Below are positions 48,061 through 60,184 of a DNA stretch of 64,000 nt, in pieces. The position numbers and the translations under genes were made by a program. The first letter of the stretch is position 1, and every line of letters begins with the position of its first letter. The notes under the pieces were generated by a model that saw only the letters and a list, made by a program, of their open reading frames with translations, made no database searches and was not told the origin of the DNA. Source of the stretch: Reticulascus tulasneorum (lineage: Eukaryota > Ascomycota > Sordariomycetes > Glomerellales > Reticulascaceae). The stretch lies in NCBI GenBank assembly GCA_001557505.1, contig LSAX01000009.1, positions 930,001-994,000 on the forward strand, written 5' to 3'.

Positions 48061-50926
48061 GAAGCTAAAAAGTAGCTGGAGCTGCGTGCATGGATGGATG
48101 GCATGGGGTCGACCGGGATCAGCCCGTGATGCCTTTTTTTTCCAATTCCCCAATCTCAATCTCCCAAGCCTACCTACCTTAGGTAGTAGCTTACCTTCTG
48201 TACATAGTACAGTACCAGACAAAGACAGAGACAGATAGACACAAACCGGCCACTGTAAGAATAACACCAAACGCTTCTAATAAACTTGCCAAGACACTAT
48301 CACAATTACCGAGAGGCTGTGTATACCATTCATCCATTTCTTCGTTTTGCTTCTGCTCCTCTTCCAACCTCCATGCGAAGTACATATAGATAGAGACTGC
48401 TATCCAGACGGCCATTTGCATCATCCAATTACAACATGAATCCGGTCCCCGTTGACGCCATACCTACAGAACGTGTGTAAGATTAATTATCTAGAGAGTT
48501 TGGTTATGTGCTTCACTGCCATTTGGATGTTACCGAGACACCCAACAACCCCCCATCCCACCCTTGTACTGTACTGTAATTAGTTAGCGTTATTAACCCC
48601 CCCAAGAGAACGAACCCACGAGCTCGGGTGGCGGCGCATGGTCGGACATAACTCGCCAAGCTGATACTCAGTAGTAGTATTCATATGGCCTGCCCCTCCA
48701 GAATGAGAAATGCCGCTCTCTCTGTCTCTACGAATATTAGAGTAGCAGGTATAAGATACGTAGTGAGCGTGTTGCCCTTCCCAGCCATCACCGTCGTCAT
48801 CGTCTGGCCAAGGCGTGCGGCCCAACAAGAAACGCTGCCCAGCCCAGCTACTCGGATGATGGCAAGTGCGGTGTACGGTCCGCCGTACGCACCTTTGCGC
48901 ACGCCAAGCAAAGAGCCAAGAGCTGTATCGCGAGGGGTCTTTGGTGGTTGAGCCCTTGCTCGGCGTGCATCTCTTGGCTGACAATCTTGGAAAATGCGAA
49001 AACGAGCCCGCCCGTCCTCTGTCGCAAGCGGCCGTCTTGGACGGTGGGGTAGCAGCCTCAAGAAAACTTGCTCCCAAGCCGGCAATGGCAAAGATGTGAT
49101 AGCCACGCGGATGGCGGGGCGAAAAAGAGGCAGCCTATGCCAAGCAAGAGCTAGTTACATAGCATCATCCCCCACAGTCGTGACCGCGATAGCCCATTCT
49201 CGCGCGGCGCCTTTTATCCCCCTTTCGTACCTTATGTCAGTTGTCGGTTGGGATGAGAGATGGCCTGCCTTGAAAGGCAGATGATGTAGATATGTAGATA
49301 TGTTGGTACAGTAAGATCAGATAGATAGTAGATAACAGTGCCTTCACCGATGCGAATGCAGATGAGCGGCGTGCAAGGGTGCAGTCTCACCGATCAGAGC
49401 CTACGTTACTAGATAGGCTAACTGGGAATGCCTGCTCGAGATAGCTATGTAGCCATTGCATTAGCTGGGTTGCGTCGAGCTATCGAGCGTCATCAGGTTC
49501 CCCAATATCAAGAAGGCTTGATGCCTTGATGTCAGATCAGAAGCCGCCGAAAAGCGGAGAAACTCTATAGATAAAGAAACGCAAATTGGCGAACCACCTG
49601 GCCATCTCCCAGATTCAGATGCACCCAGATCCGACGAGGGGGTGCAGGAGCGGGATGGGGGCCATATCATCTTGGCCATTGAAATGATGAACAGGGTAGG
49701 TAGACGGACTGTTATTCCTACTAATTAGCTCTCTGATACTACTGCTGGCACGACCACTACGACGCAGTGCGCGATGCAATGCCATGCAGCTACTATAACG
49801 TGCCGTACGTATCAACGTACGTATCTAGGCAAACTTGCGCAGCCTCTACAGCAGTAGCAGCAACATGTGCGATATCATGACCATTCAGACTGACGTGATT
49901 GACCACCGTCTTCCTCACCTCCTCTTCTTGCGACGCCTGCAATCAACGTTCCAGCCAGAGCTGCCCACACGCCACAAAACCCACCTCGTCAGTCGCCTCG
50001 GGGCCAACCTGCACGACGCTGCATCCGCGTGCCGTAGACCCAACCTCACGACCCTCAGCAACAGCACTGCTGCCAATCAAGGGCCTGACAACGTGTAAAG
50101 ACCAAGAGATCTGACTCGCTTCGCAAATATGACTCAAAGACGCCTGGTAGGTAACACAAACCAAACTGCACCCTTGCGTACAGGGCGACACGAGGGCGGG
50201 TGGTCACGAATTTGGCCATCCATATGCAAGGAGCTATGGCCGGAACGGACAATAAACCCCCCCAGGGCTAAGTTATCTATCACAGCACATATTTGTTGCC
50301 CCACATGCCGACAAACCCCCCTCAACTGGATCGCTCATCTCATCTTGCGCTATCTTGGCTTTACACACGTTTACGATGTTGCAGAGAGCGAATTTCACCC
50401 AGGTCGGCTGTATTAGGTCGTTTAGGGTCCACAATCGGATATTTTGATTCTTTCCTATTCTTGGGCCACTGTGGCTTCGTCCTTCAAAGAGGACAACACC
50501 CTGGACAAAGCAAAATTCGAATGCCATGACACTGGATGTCTGGGAGAACTCGGCGTCATCACCGGCCTTGATATAAAACACCTGGAATAGCGAAACCCCC
50601 ATGTATCTGGTGGATCCGGACTACTGAAGAGCCTAAATCATGGCTCGTGTGATTTCTGCCAATTTGACGGACGGGTGAAACACAGTTGTTGTCACTTCCT
50701 ACTATCTTCAACAGGGTTGGAAATTCTACTGTGAATATCCCACGTCTCCCCTGCCACCCGACCATGTCTTGTTCCAGGAATAAAGCAAGACGCCTGAACG
50801 CCATTACAATGCGAGGTTTCTCTTCTTAAATATCCCCTCTATCATTATCATGAACGATAAGCTGCTCATGCCAAGCGCAGCGTCCCAAGTCCTTGGCTGG
50901 CATGTGTGTGCCCCTCCATCGATAAT
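48061..50926. other. 2.9-kb gene-poor intergenic region
   Basis: No supported gene. It includes a TACCTACCTTAGGTA palindrome (48172-48186), GATA/TAGATA microsatellite-like sequence (49286-49335) and CAGCAG/CT-rich stretches. A 77-codon minus-strand frame with two hydrophobic parts (48191-48424) is the only hint of a small protein and is weak. An unrecognised non-coding RNA or a large 5' region is possible. Confidence 0.4.
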
Positions 50927-52496
50927 TCAAGTGTAGGTACGAGAAAGGTTGCGGAGGTACCAATCCACCAGCTTTCGTCCTACCTTTGCTTCCGAGATGT
51001 GAATCAGGTCCTGTCGGCTACCGTTAGCGTCCGTTGCACAAATTGCCCGATAGTCCTATGATAAGACACGGGAAGGGATTCTTACACCTTGCATGGCGTA
51101 GTCAAGGTCGCTAACATTGACCAGCTCGCCATCTAGTAACCCGTGGTTGTCGGTCCAGCGTAGTTGCTTAGTCCGTTGCTTGTTGACCAACAGCCAGGAT
51201 CGGAGCTCGTCAGGCTTGACATCCAAGAATCCCGCAAGCTTGTTGAGATCCATGGTAGTGTACAAGCGCAGGTACGACTTGACAGTCGGGTTCCACATGT
51301 TGGTCTTGACTTCGTCCATGAAAATTGAGAGATGATGCTCGATGGGGTCGATGTTGGCCTCCGCGTTGTCGAAATCTGGTGGCACAGGGGAGATAAACTT
51401 GGGGCAAGCAGTGCGGAAGAGCTCCTCGAAGATTGGAAGAGACTCTGGCCCGCCTCTCTGCAACTTAAGCAGCTGGTCGCCATACTTCTCTCGCAGGGCA
51501 GTGTGGATCGTATCATCCAGACGAGTTGGGTGGAATGCTACGCAGATTGCAATCAACGCGTACATCTGCTCGTTCTTCTTGGTGATTGAGTCGTACTGCG
51601 CACTCTTCTGGAAGTTCTTCGTTCGCGACACGTAGATCAGGATGTGGCTAAACATGCGGATAGCATCTGCATAGCGGTTCATCATCATGTATGAAAACCC
51701 GACGTAGTAGTACGTCGTGAAATGGGCTGCCATCACCCGAGCAAACATGGCTTTTTTGTTCAGCTCGATATCATCGAGCGTCTTGAGAGCGAGGCTGAAG
51801 TCTCCGAGGAGACAATGGACTCGAAGGAGACCGATGATGGAGAAATACCCCAGCATTCTGTAGAGATTCTTCGAGCCATAATCACCGGCCACCGCGGCGG
51901 GATCCTCGTTCCGCTTCATCGCAGCCAACTGTTCGGTAATCTGGGATCGCTGAATAAGGGAGTACAGAACATTGAGCACACTGTAGCAGCCCCAGGTATT
52001 CGGGTTGTCCTTCAGTATCTGTATCTCTTCCTCGTTTGTTGCCTGTCTCGCGATGCGCATTCGGTATGAAGAGAAGGAGTTGAATTGGTAGATAAACTCA
52101 TCGATGACGTCCCAAGCCCAGTAGTACTGTAAAATTATCATCAGCGTTTACATTTTCCGAGCCAGAAATTCACCCGCCACTTACGGAAGGAGGCTCCAAG
52201 TCCACCGGGCCCTCACTGTTCAGAATAAAGTGGAATAAGCTGCAGTAGGAATCGTAGCTCTGGAACTTGACCTCCAACGGTGCAGAAAAATCCAGAGGCT
52301 GAGCGGCGGCAGCAAGTTTTGATTGGATATCATCGGTCTGCTGGGCCATAGTCAGGGAGTTGACCTGCTCCAGATCCGACAGCCCATCTTCGTATTGAAC
52401 CTGTTCCTTGTAGTCGGCCACCAGGGCCTCCTCCTCGACGTCGCTGTCATCATCCATGGCGCGGATTGGCGCGTTGCCGTTCTGGTAACCGCTCAT
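50927..52496 (-). CDS. eif3l: eukaryotic translation initiation factor 3 subunit L
   Basis: Three exons: 52496-52185, 52126-51086 and 51010-50927. The introns are 58 bp (GTAAGT..ACAG) and 75 bp (GTAAGA..ACAG), phase 0; 478 residues, normal for eIF3l. The N-terminus is acidic (AMDDDSDVEEEALVADYKEQV). Blocks specific to eIF3l follow: [84 protein letters not shown] and MMMNRYADAIRMFSHILIYV. The C-terminal PCI/winged-helix part contains YLRLYTTMDLNKLAGFLDV. The last 27-residue exon, ending LIHISEAKVGRKLVDWYLRNLSRTYT, is the conserved terminus. It helps recruit the 43S complex in cap-dependent initiation. Divergent from the EFL1 gene. Confidence 0.96.
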
Positions 52497-53148
52497 TTCG
52501 TCGTCAGGCCTTCTTGTGTTTGAGAGAATGCTGTTGGCCGCGATCGCGTTTCGGTAAGCCTGTCGGTGGTGGGGTAGAATTTTCCTTCTTTCTGAGGGGT
52601 TGAGGTTATCACAACTTAAAAAATTGCCCGAAATTTTGGCGAGTTAGGGTTTGCCACCCCGATAGTTGAATATCTGCAATCTTTTGCTGTTTTGTTGCAT
52701 TCACCATCCTTATAATGAGTATTCCGGCGGGGTAATCGCGGGGCAATATTCCGTCAAGGATCATTTTGCGATCTGACTCTTCAGGGTCCTAATAAGAAGG
52801 CTTTGAACTGTGCTATTCTCTAGATGAGTCACATATCACACGAAGTAGAGTCTTTCTTGTGTTGTACTGCAGCGTTAGTTTCATCTAGAAGGTGGTCGTG
52901 TCTCATTCGACTCATCCCAGTGACGAGTCTGCTTAAGAGCACCTAGTAATCGGGTGCAGATAAGCAAGACACATACCATATCCCAAAACCCAACCTTCCA
53001 CTGTAGTATTCAGACGTCCTCCTAGGAGCTCGGCGAACCATTTGAGCTTCTTTCTGGAATATTACTTATATTCGAATTTTCTTCCCATTCTTCTCCTTGA
53101 AATTTCTGCCCTGGAAAACTACGTATCCGTTCAAACAATATTAACGAA
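52497..53148. promoter_or_regulatory. bidirectional promoter of eIF3l and EFL1 genes
   Basis: 650 bp between two divergently transcribed translation/ribosome genes. AT-rich and pyrimidine-rich tracts (52580-52640, 53060-53130) flank both starts. No other gene is seen. Confidence 0.5.
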
Positions 53149-56100
53149 ATGCCTGTTGTCGGCCCGGAGAAGCTGGCTAGCCTGCAAAGGCATGCTGATG
53201 ATATACGAAACGTGAGTCCCGGTGCATGTACCACTAGAAGCTCCCGTGCTGATGAGAGAACAGATCTGCATTCTAGCACACGTCGACCATGGCAAGACGT
53301 CTCTGACAGACACTCTCTTGGCTACAAATGGCATCATCTCACCGAAGATGGCCGGGAAAATCCGGTACCTGGACTCGAGACCGGATGAGCAGCTTCGAGG
53401 AATCACAATGGAGTCTTCGGCAATTTCACTCTATTTTTCTATGCTACGAAGGAATGCGCCAGATGCCGAGCCACAAGCTAAAGAATATCTCATCAACCTC
53501 ATCGACTCGCCCGGCCACATCGACTTCAGCAGCGAAGTATCAACAGCGTCCCGACTTTGTGATGGGGCTGTTGTCTTGGTTGATGCCGTTGAGGGTGTGT
53601 GCAGTCAGACTGTCACGGTATTGCGACAGACCTGGACTGAAAAGCTAAAACCGCTACTTGTAATCAACAAGATGGACAGGCTTGTCACCGAACTTAAGAT
53701 GACACCGAACGAAGCATACGTCCATCTCAGCAAGTTGCTGGAGCAAGTGAATGCTGTCCTTGGAAGTTTCTTTCAAGGTGAGAGAATGGAAGAAGATCTT
53801 AACTGGCGGGAGAAAATGGAAGAGCGAGTCCAAGCAACGGCAAAGAAAGACACTGAAGTCGAGGTACCCGATGAAGTGAGTGACACAGGAGACTTTCAGT
53901 ATGAAGAGAGGGATGATGAGGATATTTACTTCGCTCCTGAGCAAAACAACGTCATATTCAGCAGCGCTATCGACGGATGGGCATTTACGGTCAGGCAATT
54001 TGCGAGCCAATATGAAAAGAAGCTGGGGATTAAACGAGGTCTAATGGAAAAGGTGTTATGGGGCAACTTTTATCTCGATCCCAAGACCAAGAAGATTCTC
54101 GGACCCAAGCATCTCAAAGGCCGGGCTCTGAAGCCAATGTTTGTCCAGTTGGTTTTGGAGCCAATATGGATGGCATATCAAGCCACGACTGGCGGGGATC
54201 ACGGAAAAGGAGATCCTGCATTGTTGGAAAAGATCACAAAGTCACTCAATCTGTCTATATCAACCCATGTATTGCGCGCGCGGGACCCACGACTACTACT
54301 CACGACTGTGTTCTCGTCTTGGCTCCCTCTATCAACAGCACTTCTAGTATCGGTAATCGAGTCTCTACCATCGCCACCAGCTGCCCAGGCCAAGCGACTG
54401 CCAGAGCTTCTTGCCGATTCTCCAGGGGCCGACTATATAGACGCCGCTGTGAAGAGCGCAATGGTCTCATTCAAGACAGCAAAGACGGATCCAGTGGTGG
54501 CCTATGTCAGTAAGATGGTATCGATACCGGAGTCTGAATTGCCACAACACAAGCGCAGGACAGGACAACTCACTGGAGAAGAAGCAAGGGAACTTGCGAG
54601 GAAGAAACGGGCAGAAGCTGCTAAGGCTCAAGCAGCGGCAGAGCCAAGCGGTGTAGACAAGCTCACCACTGCTCTAGAGGATGTCAACCTGGACAATTAC
54701 GCCCCTGCACAGGAGGAAACGAAAGTCAACCCCGAGCATTTGGTTGGATTTGCTCGCATGTTCTCTGGCACAGTCTCAGTGGGCGATTTATTATACGTTA
54801 TCCCACCGAAATGGTCACCATCAAATCCGCACGCTTCCCCAGAGCCCCAGCAGGTGACAGTCACCGCGCTCTATATGCTCATGGGGCGAAATCTCGAGGC
54901 TTTGGACTCTGTTCCAGCTGGAGTCGTATTTGGTATTGGCGGGCTGGAGGGCCACATCCTTAAATCGGGCACCTTGTGTAGTCAGCTGGAGGGGGCGGTC
55001 AATCTGGCGGGAGTCAACACACTCGGCAAGCCAATTGTCCGTGTTGCGCTCGAACCAGTCAATCCTGGAGACCTCGACAAGATGATCCACGGGCTTCACC
55101 TGCTTGTACAGAGTGACCCGTGTGCAGAGTACGAACAGTTCGAAAGTGGCGAGCATGTGCTTCTGACAGCGGGAGAACTGCACTTGGAGAGATGCCTCAC
55201 AGATTTGAAAGAAAGATTTGCTCGGTGTGACATCCAGGCTGGTGCCCCCATCGTACCTTACCGAGAGACCATCGTGAGAGCAGAAGAGATGCGTCCACCT
55301 GCGAACAAAGAGCTGGGCCGAGGAACAGTCATCGGCGTGACCTCGTCAAAGCAAGTCTCTATCAGGCTGCAAGTCCGGCCGTTGCCTACGGATGTTACAG
55401 ACTTCCTCCTAAAGAACGGGGACTGCATCAAGCGCATGTACACGGAAAACAAAGCCCACGACGAATCCAACGGCAATCATGACGAAGACGAGAAGATCGA
55501 AGTCGACACGGACCTGGTAGCGGGTACGGTGATGTCCTTCGAAGAATTCAGGCACAAACTCCAAGCACAACTTGAAACTGGTAAAGGCCGCGAGGCATGG
55601 AAGAATCTCATCCCCAAGATCTCCGCCTTTGGGCCGCGCAGAACGGGACCTAACCTCCTCATCGACTGTACCGCGGATTCCATTCTACCCAAGGTCTTTT
55701 CTGACCAAAGTAAAGCCACCGCGCCACAAGCAGACGAGGCCCTCCAGCCGGCCCACTTCGCCGACAAGATCGCCTACGCCTTCCAGCTCGCCACGGCCCA
55801 GGGTCCCCTCTGCCATGAGCCGGTCCAAGGCCTTGCCATCTTTATCGAAGAGGTCATCCTATCTGCCACCGATGACGATGCATGCGCACGGGACAAGCTC
55901 CCCCGCCTCACCGGCGAGATCATCAAGACCGTGTCCGCAACAATCCGTACCGCCATGCTCGACTGGTCCACGCGCCTGATGCTGGCGATGTACACTGTCG
56001 AGATCCAGGCCTCCACCGAAGTTCTCGGCCGTGTCTACGACGTCCTCACTCGCCGCCGTGGTCGCGTCCTGTCCGAGTCGATGAAGGAGGGGACCCCGTT

Positions 56101-56398
56101 CTTTACTATCCAGGCGGTTCTTCCTGTTGCCGAGAGCTTCGGGTTCGCAGACGAGATGCGCAAGCGCACGAGCGGGGCAGCGCAGCCGCAGCTCATCTTC
56201 GCGGGCTACGAGGTCCTCGATGAGGATCCATTCTGGGTGCCGTTTACGGAGGATGATTTGGAGGATCTGGGCGAGGTGGCTGATCGGGAGAACGTGGCCA
56301 AAAGATACATGGACGGTGTGAGACGCAAGAAGGGGTTGTTGGTGGAAGGCAGAAATGTGGCAACAAATGCCGAGAAGCAGAAGACGCTCAAGAGATAG
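53149..56398 (+). CDS. EFL1: ribosome assembly GTPase EFL1 (Ria1), EF-2-like
   Basis: Exons 53149-53211 and 53264-56398 with a 52-bp intron encode 1065 residues. Splicing joins a 21-residue leader to ICILAHVDHGKTSLTDTLL, the G1 P-loop (residues 26-33). DEQLRGITME is the G2 region, DSPGHIDFSSE G3 and NKMDRL G4. A large acidic/charged insertion of about 200 residues (EEDLNWREKMEERVQATAKK..) distinguishes EFL1 from eEF2. Domains III-V follow (LLTAGELHLERCLTDLKERFA, then QAVLPVAESFGFADEMRKRTSGAAQPQLIFAGYEVLDEDPFW). The His and diphthamide loop of eEF2 are not needed. EFL1 with SDO1/SBDS releases Tif6/eIF6 from pre-60S subunits in the cytoplasm. The tail KKGLLVEGRNVATNAEKQKTLKR is the conserved C-terminus. 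Confidence 0.96.
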
Positions 56399-57333
56399 TA
56401 GGATCGTGTAGATCGTCACTAAATGAACTAAGAAATGTACACGCACTGCAGCAGCTCTTGAATGGATGGGTAGTCGCCAGTAGATACCGTAATTTCAACA
56501 GATTACACATGTCACTTCGTTTGAACAAGTCTTATTTTCCACGTTTTTATTCTTTCTCTCGACTAGCCTAAGGAACACGACAGACAGCCCTGCTAACATC
56601 GCCACCAGCGGCAAAAGCCCGCCATTCCATAACGGCCGTCTTGTCCGTAGCTGGCACATCAACACCATGGACGCGTCCGAGGAAAGACGACTAACAAGCT
56701 GCGAGAGAGATTGGATGACCGCCGTGTGGAAACTCGAAGAGAAGAACGCATAAATCAACAAAAACCCCTCCCTGTGAACATCCATGGAATCTATCACGGA
56801 AACTGTGTCATTCGTCTCAAGAGCCAAGAAGTCATTCATGTTTACTGAGGAATGCAAATGCGTCCTGTGGGTTGCTCGAAAAGACAGTAGGAAAAAGAGA
56901 GAAGAAATTTCTGGCCACTGTGGCCCCCCCTCCTGACATTCCGTGAGCCTTTTTTGTAACTGCAAAAACTCCTATGAATGCTTCGATACGGAACGCCTCC
57001 TCCTGTCGGTGATTTGGAGGTTCTGGGCTCATTGGAGCACCGCCGGTCTGCTATGGCCCTTGGAACGGTAGACGTGGGTTTGATGATTATTGAACCCTCC
57101 GATGACGAAGCCATAAGCAAGGCGGCTGCGAGGTCATGTTGGCCATCAGAATAGGTCGAAGAGCCTCGAAGTTCTGTATCAAGCACCGCAAGGTTGGATC
57201 GAAGCACTAGGTCATCTCGCTTTCACAGTTCGAATACCTATGTGAGGAACGTGTCTAATCGATTTCGGCGGCGAAGGTTTAGAGACAGAGAGTATGGTAC
57301 ACTGAGGAGTCAAGGCGACGAATAAGACAGCCG
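56399..57333. other. convergent intergenic region
   Basis: 3' flanks of EFL1 and eIF4B. Several short open stretches exist on the minus strand, but none has recognisable protein features. Confidence 0.4.
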
Positions 57334-59577
57334 CTACTTGCGGCCGCGAGTCTTATTGACGGTCGTCCAACCATCGTCTTCGGGACTTGCAGGGCCGCCC
57401 TCGCCCGTCACTGGCGTGGTCGGCTCTTTTCCGCCACCTGGAGAGCCATTTGCTCGAGGCGGACGTGCTCCTTCATGTCGAGGACCGCGAGGTGGGCGCT
57501 CTCCGCCCCGGCGTGGCCCAGTGGGGGGGCCTCTTGGGGGCCGCTGTTCGCCTGACGGCTGTCTCCAGCTTCCACCTTCCGAAACACGAGACTTGTTGTG
57601 TGGAGCGTTCTCGCGTGGCTCTCTTGGCTCTCGTGGCTCCCTGGACCGCACGGGCAGCTTCTGCTCGGCAGAAGCGCCGTTCCGAGCCTCCTTGCCCGAA
57701 TCATCCTCCTTTGCAGGCTCTGCTGGCTCTGCCTTGACAGACTCCGGCTTCTCCTCACTCTGCTTCGCTGCGTCGGCTTCGGCCTTCTCGGCTTTGTCAG
57801 CTGCTTCCTTATCGGCGGTTTCCTTGGCCGCAGTCTCCTTAGCGGCAGCCTCCTTCGCAGCGGCCTCCTTCGCCAGGCGACGCTCTTCTTTCGCCTTCTC
57901 GTCAGCCTCACGCTTCTCTTTCAGCTGCTGCTGTCTCTTTTCTTCGATTTCCCGCTCTCTGGTAGCGGTGTCAATTGGTCGTGCACCGCCGAAAATGCTC
58001 GCCTTTGCCTCTCCTCCAGAAGGAGAAAGCAAATCCGGGGTCTCGGAGACGGTTCTCTTCGCAAGATTCAGCTTCGGTCGGCCAGCTGGGCCTGTGATGG
58101 GAGATTGTCCGGGCACTGGCGAGGAAGGTGCCTCGCTACCATCCCGTGATTGCTCGGGCGATTTCGCGGCAGCAGCGTCGGGACGCATGTTGTTCCTCCA
58201 ATGGACATCTTTCTCGGCAGCAGTGGGGGCTCGCTCCGGTCGATCAGGCCGATCAGCCATCTCCCGACGTGGCGGGCGGGACCCTTCCTGACGCGGAGCC
58301 TGGCCCTCACCCCAGGCAGCTGGCGACTGTCGTCGATCTCGGACAGATTCAGATCGAGAGCCCTCGGTCATTCGTGGGCGGCTACCATCTCGGGAACCTG
58401 GAGGTCGCTCTTGTTGTGGCAGAGGAGACAATGGTCCTCTGCGCTCCCAGTTGCCAAAATCTCGAACTTTCCCATCGTCAACTTGCTCTCGAGGAGCTCG
58501 ACGTTCGCCCAATTCAGATCGGCGTTCACCACCAAACTCAGATCGACGTTCACCAAACTCAGATCGGCGCTCGCCAAATTCAGAGGGCCGGCGGTCATTG
58601 CCACCTCGACCTGGCAGGTCAGCCAGAGGTCCCTTCCGAGTCCAGTCGCTGAAGTCACGGTTAGAATCGCCGCCACGTCCGTCTCGATCGCGAGCTGAAT
58701 TTGTCAGAATCTATAGGCCACGGGATTTATGAGGAGATATCTTACGAGGGTCGGCGATCTTAACCTTGATGGTTCGACCCTGGAAGGAGGTGCCATCCAG
58801 AGTCAGAGCCTTCTTCAAGCCATCGACAGAGGCAAACTCCGCATATGCGAAGCCCTTGGGACGCTGTTGCTCTCGGTCCTCGATGATGCGCACGTTGATT
58901 ATTTCGCAGCCCTCAAAAAACTCGGTGACAGCCTCCGAAGTGGCATCGTACGAAAGGTTACCCAAATGGGCAGTGTATGGCGGCTTATCAGGCAATTCAG
59001 TTGGGCCAAGGTTGCGGGGAGCGTAGCCTTGTTCCGTGTTAGCCTTGTCTTGTGCCAAGCGGGGACGAGGGAATTTTACTTCGGTCTCGATCATTATTTT
59101 GCCCCCATGCACTGGAGCTCATAGTCCGCCGATCAGCCGGTGGGAGAGCTTGAGTGCCTTCACAAAGGTGTAAGCTTTACTGGCTGACTGTTTGTGTGGC
59201 TCGCCTTGTGGCAAAATGGGAGTGGGTAGTACGAACCAGCTGCGAGAATGTTAGCAAGCGGGCTGTGAATAGAAAGTGACGGGAAACTCACTGTAAGTAT
59301 CCTCGACTTCGTCGGCCCAGGATCCACCGTAGCCTGTGTGGAATTAGCTTGTGATCGAAGGGTGAAGGTGCCGGTGTGGAATGCGAGGCTCGCGCCGGGG
59401 TGTTGAAGGGAGAGAGGGAGGGGACAGGTTGACTGACTTTCATCCTGCAAAAAGTCGCCAAGCGACATTTTCTGCGCTTCCTTCTTCTTGGGAGCTATCA
59501 ATCCACTTGTTAGTTTCTTGTGTTCTTTGCGACGCATCCGACGGTGCCAGAGAGGTCGGGGGAGGATCCTTACGCAT
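57334..59577 (-). CDS. translation initiation factor eIF4B (RRM protein)
   Basis: At least five exons on the minus strand. Exon 1 is only ATGC (59577-59574). It splices over 79 bp (branch ACTAAC, acceptor GATAG) to 59494-59438 (PPKKKEAQKMSLGDFLQDE), then to 59333-59292 (SYGGSWADEVEDTY). An RRM exon ends at 58746 and the last exon is 58694-57334. The limits of the exon between 59292 and the RRM (GTGAGT at 59291, linker near 59240-59090) are uncertain. The RRM has RNP2 AHLGNLSYD and RNP1 KGFAYAEF, with IINVRIIEDREQQRPK. The last exon encodes ERRSEFG-type repeats, RG/RP-rich tracts, a KEAAAKE coiled-coil-like stretch and the ending DDGWTTVNKTRGRK. eIF4B stimulates the eIF4A helicase during mRNA scanning. 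Confidence 0.88.
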
Positions 59578-60184
59578 GATTGCGGTTTAATGGGCCACGC
59601 GCAGCGACTCAATCGATGCGCGTAGGCAGAAAAGAGGCAGCCGACCGAAGCGGCAGCAGCTCGTCAAAGAACGAGATTTGAAGAAACGAATAGTTCACGG
59701 AGAACTGCAGAATGCCAATCTGGAATTAAGGATCGGCGATCGTAGATGTGAACAGAATGCTTTGGGTCCCAGGCTGGTTTTTCTTCTTTGCCGGGTCTGG
59801 GGGTCTGGAGAAGAGTGAAGTTTTACCCGTAGAAAAAAAGACGATCGAAAGTTTGGTGAGGGTTGACATTTTTCGTCGGCAAGGAGGTGGGAGCGGCTAG
59901 GCCTGGAACGGACTAGCGCGCTTTTCTCACCTGAAGACCCCGTCATCAAAGTCCCGTACTGCGAAAAATGTCGTGGGCTCTGCACCCAATCTCATTCTTG
60001 CGATGCAACTTGATGCAGCTAACTGCCCTCCAATGCAGGAGACCAACTGCAGAAGCGGATGATTCGTTTACATAATTAGCAAGCGAAGACACTCTGGACC
60101 TCTCTCCCTGCCCTCATTTATCCTGTAATTCGCTTCTGAGAATATTGTATCTACATCACATCACGTTGCTGCGGCTCACTCATT
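59578..60184. promoter_or_regulatory. bidirectional promoter of eIF4B and Tim17-like genes
   Basis: 600 bp between divergent starts, with pyrimidine-rich tracts towards both genes (59790-59870 and 60095-60145). No gene seen. Confidence 0.45.

Noticed and set aside
47819..48238. 139-codon plus-strand frame
   Set aside because: It is the purine-rich complement of a pyrimidine-rich promoter/leader; composition alone keeps it open.
48191..48424. Small minus-strand membrane protein
   Set aside because: Two hydrophobic stretches but no homologue known to me and no promoter or splice evidence; mentioned only in the gap entry.
54058..54513. Alternative plus-strand frames within EFL1
   Set aside because: Shadow frames of a strongly supported gene.
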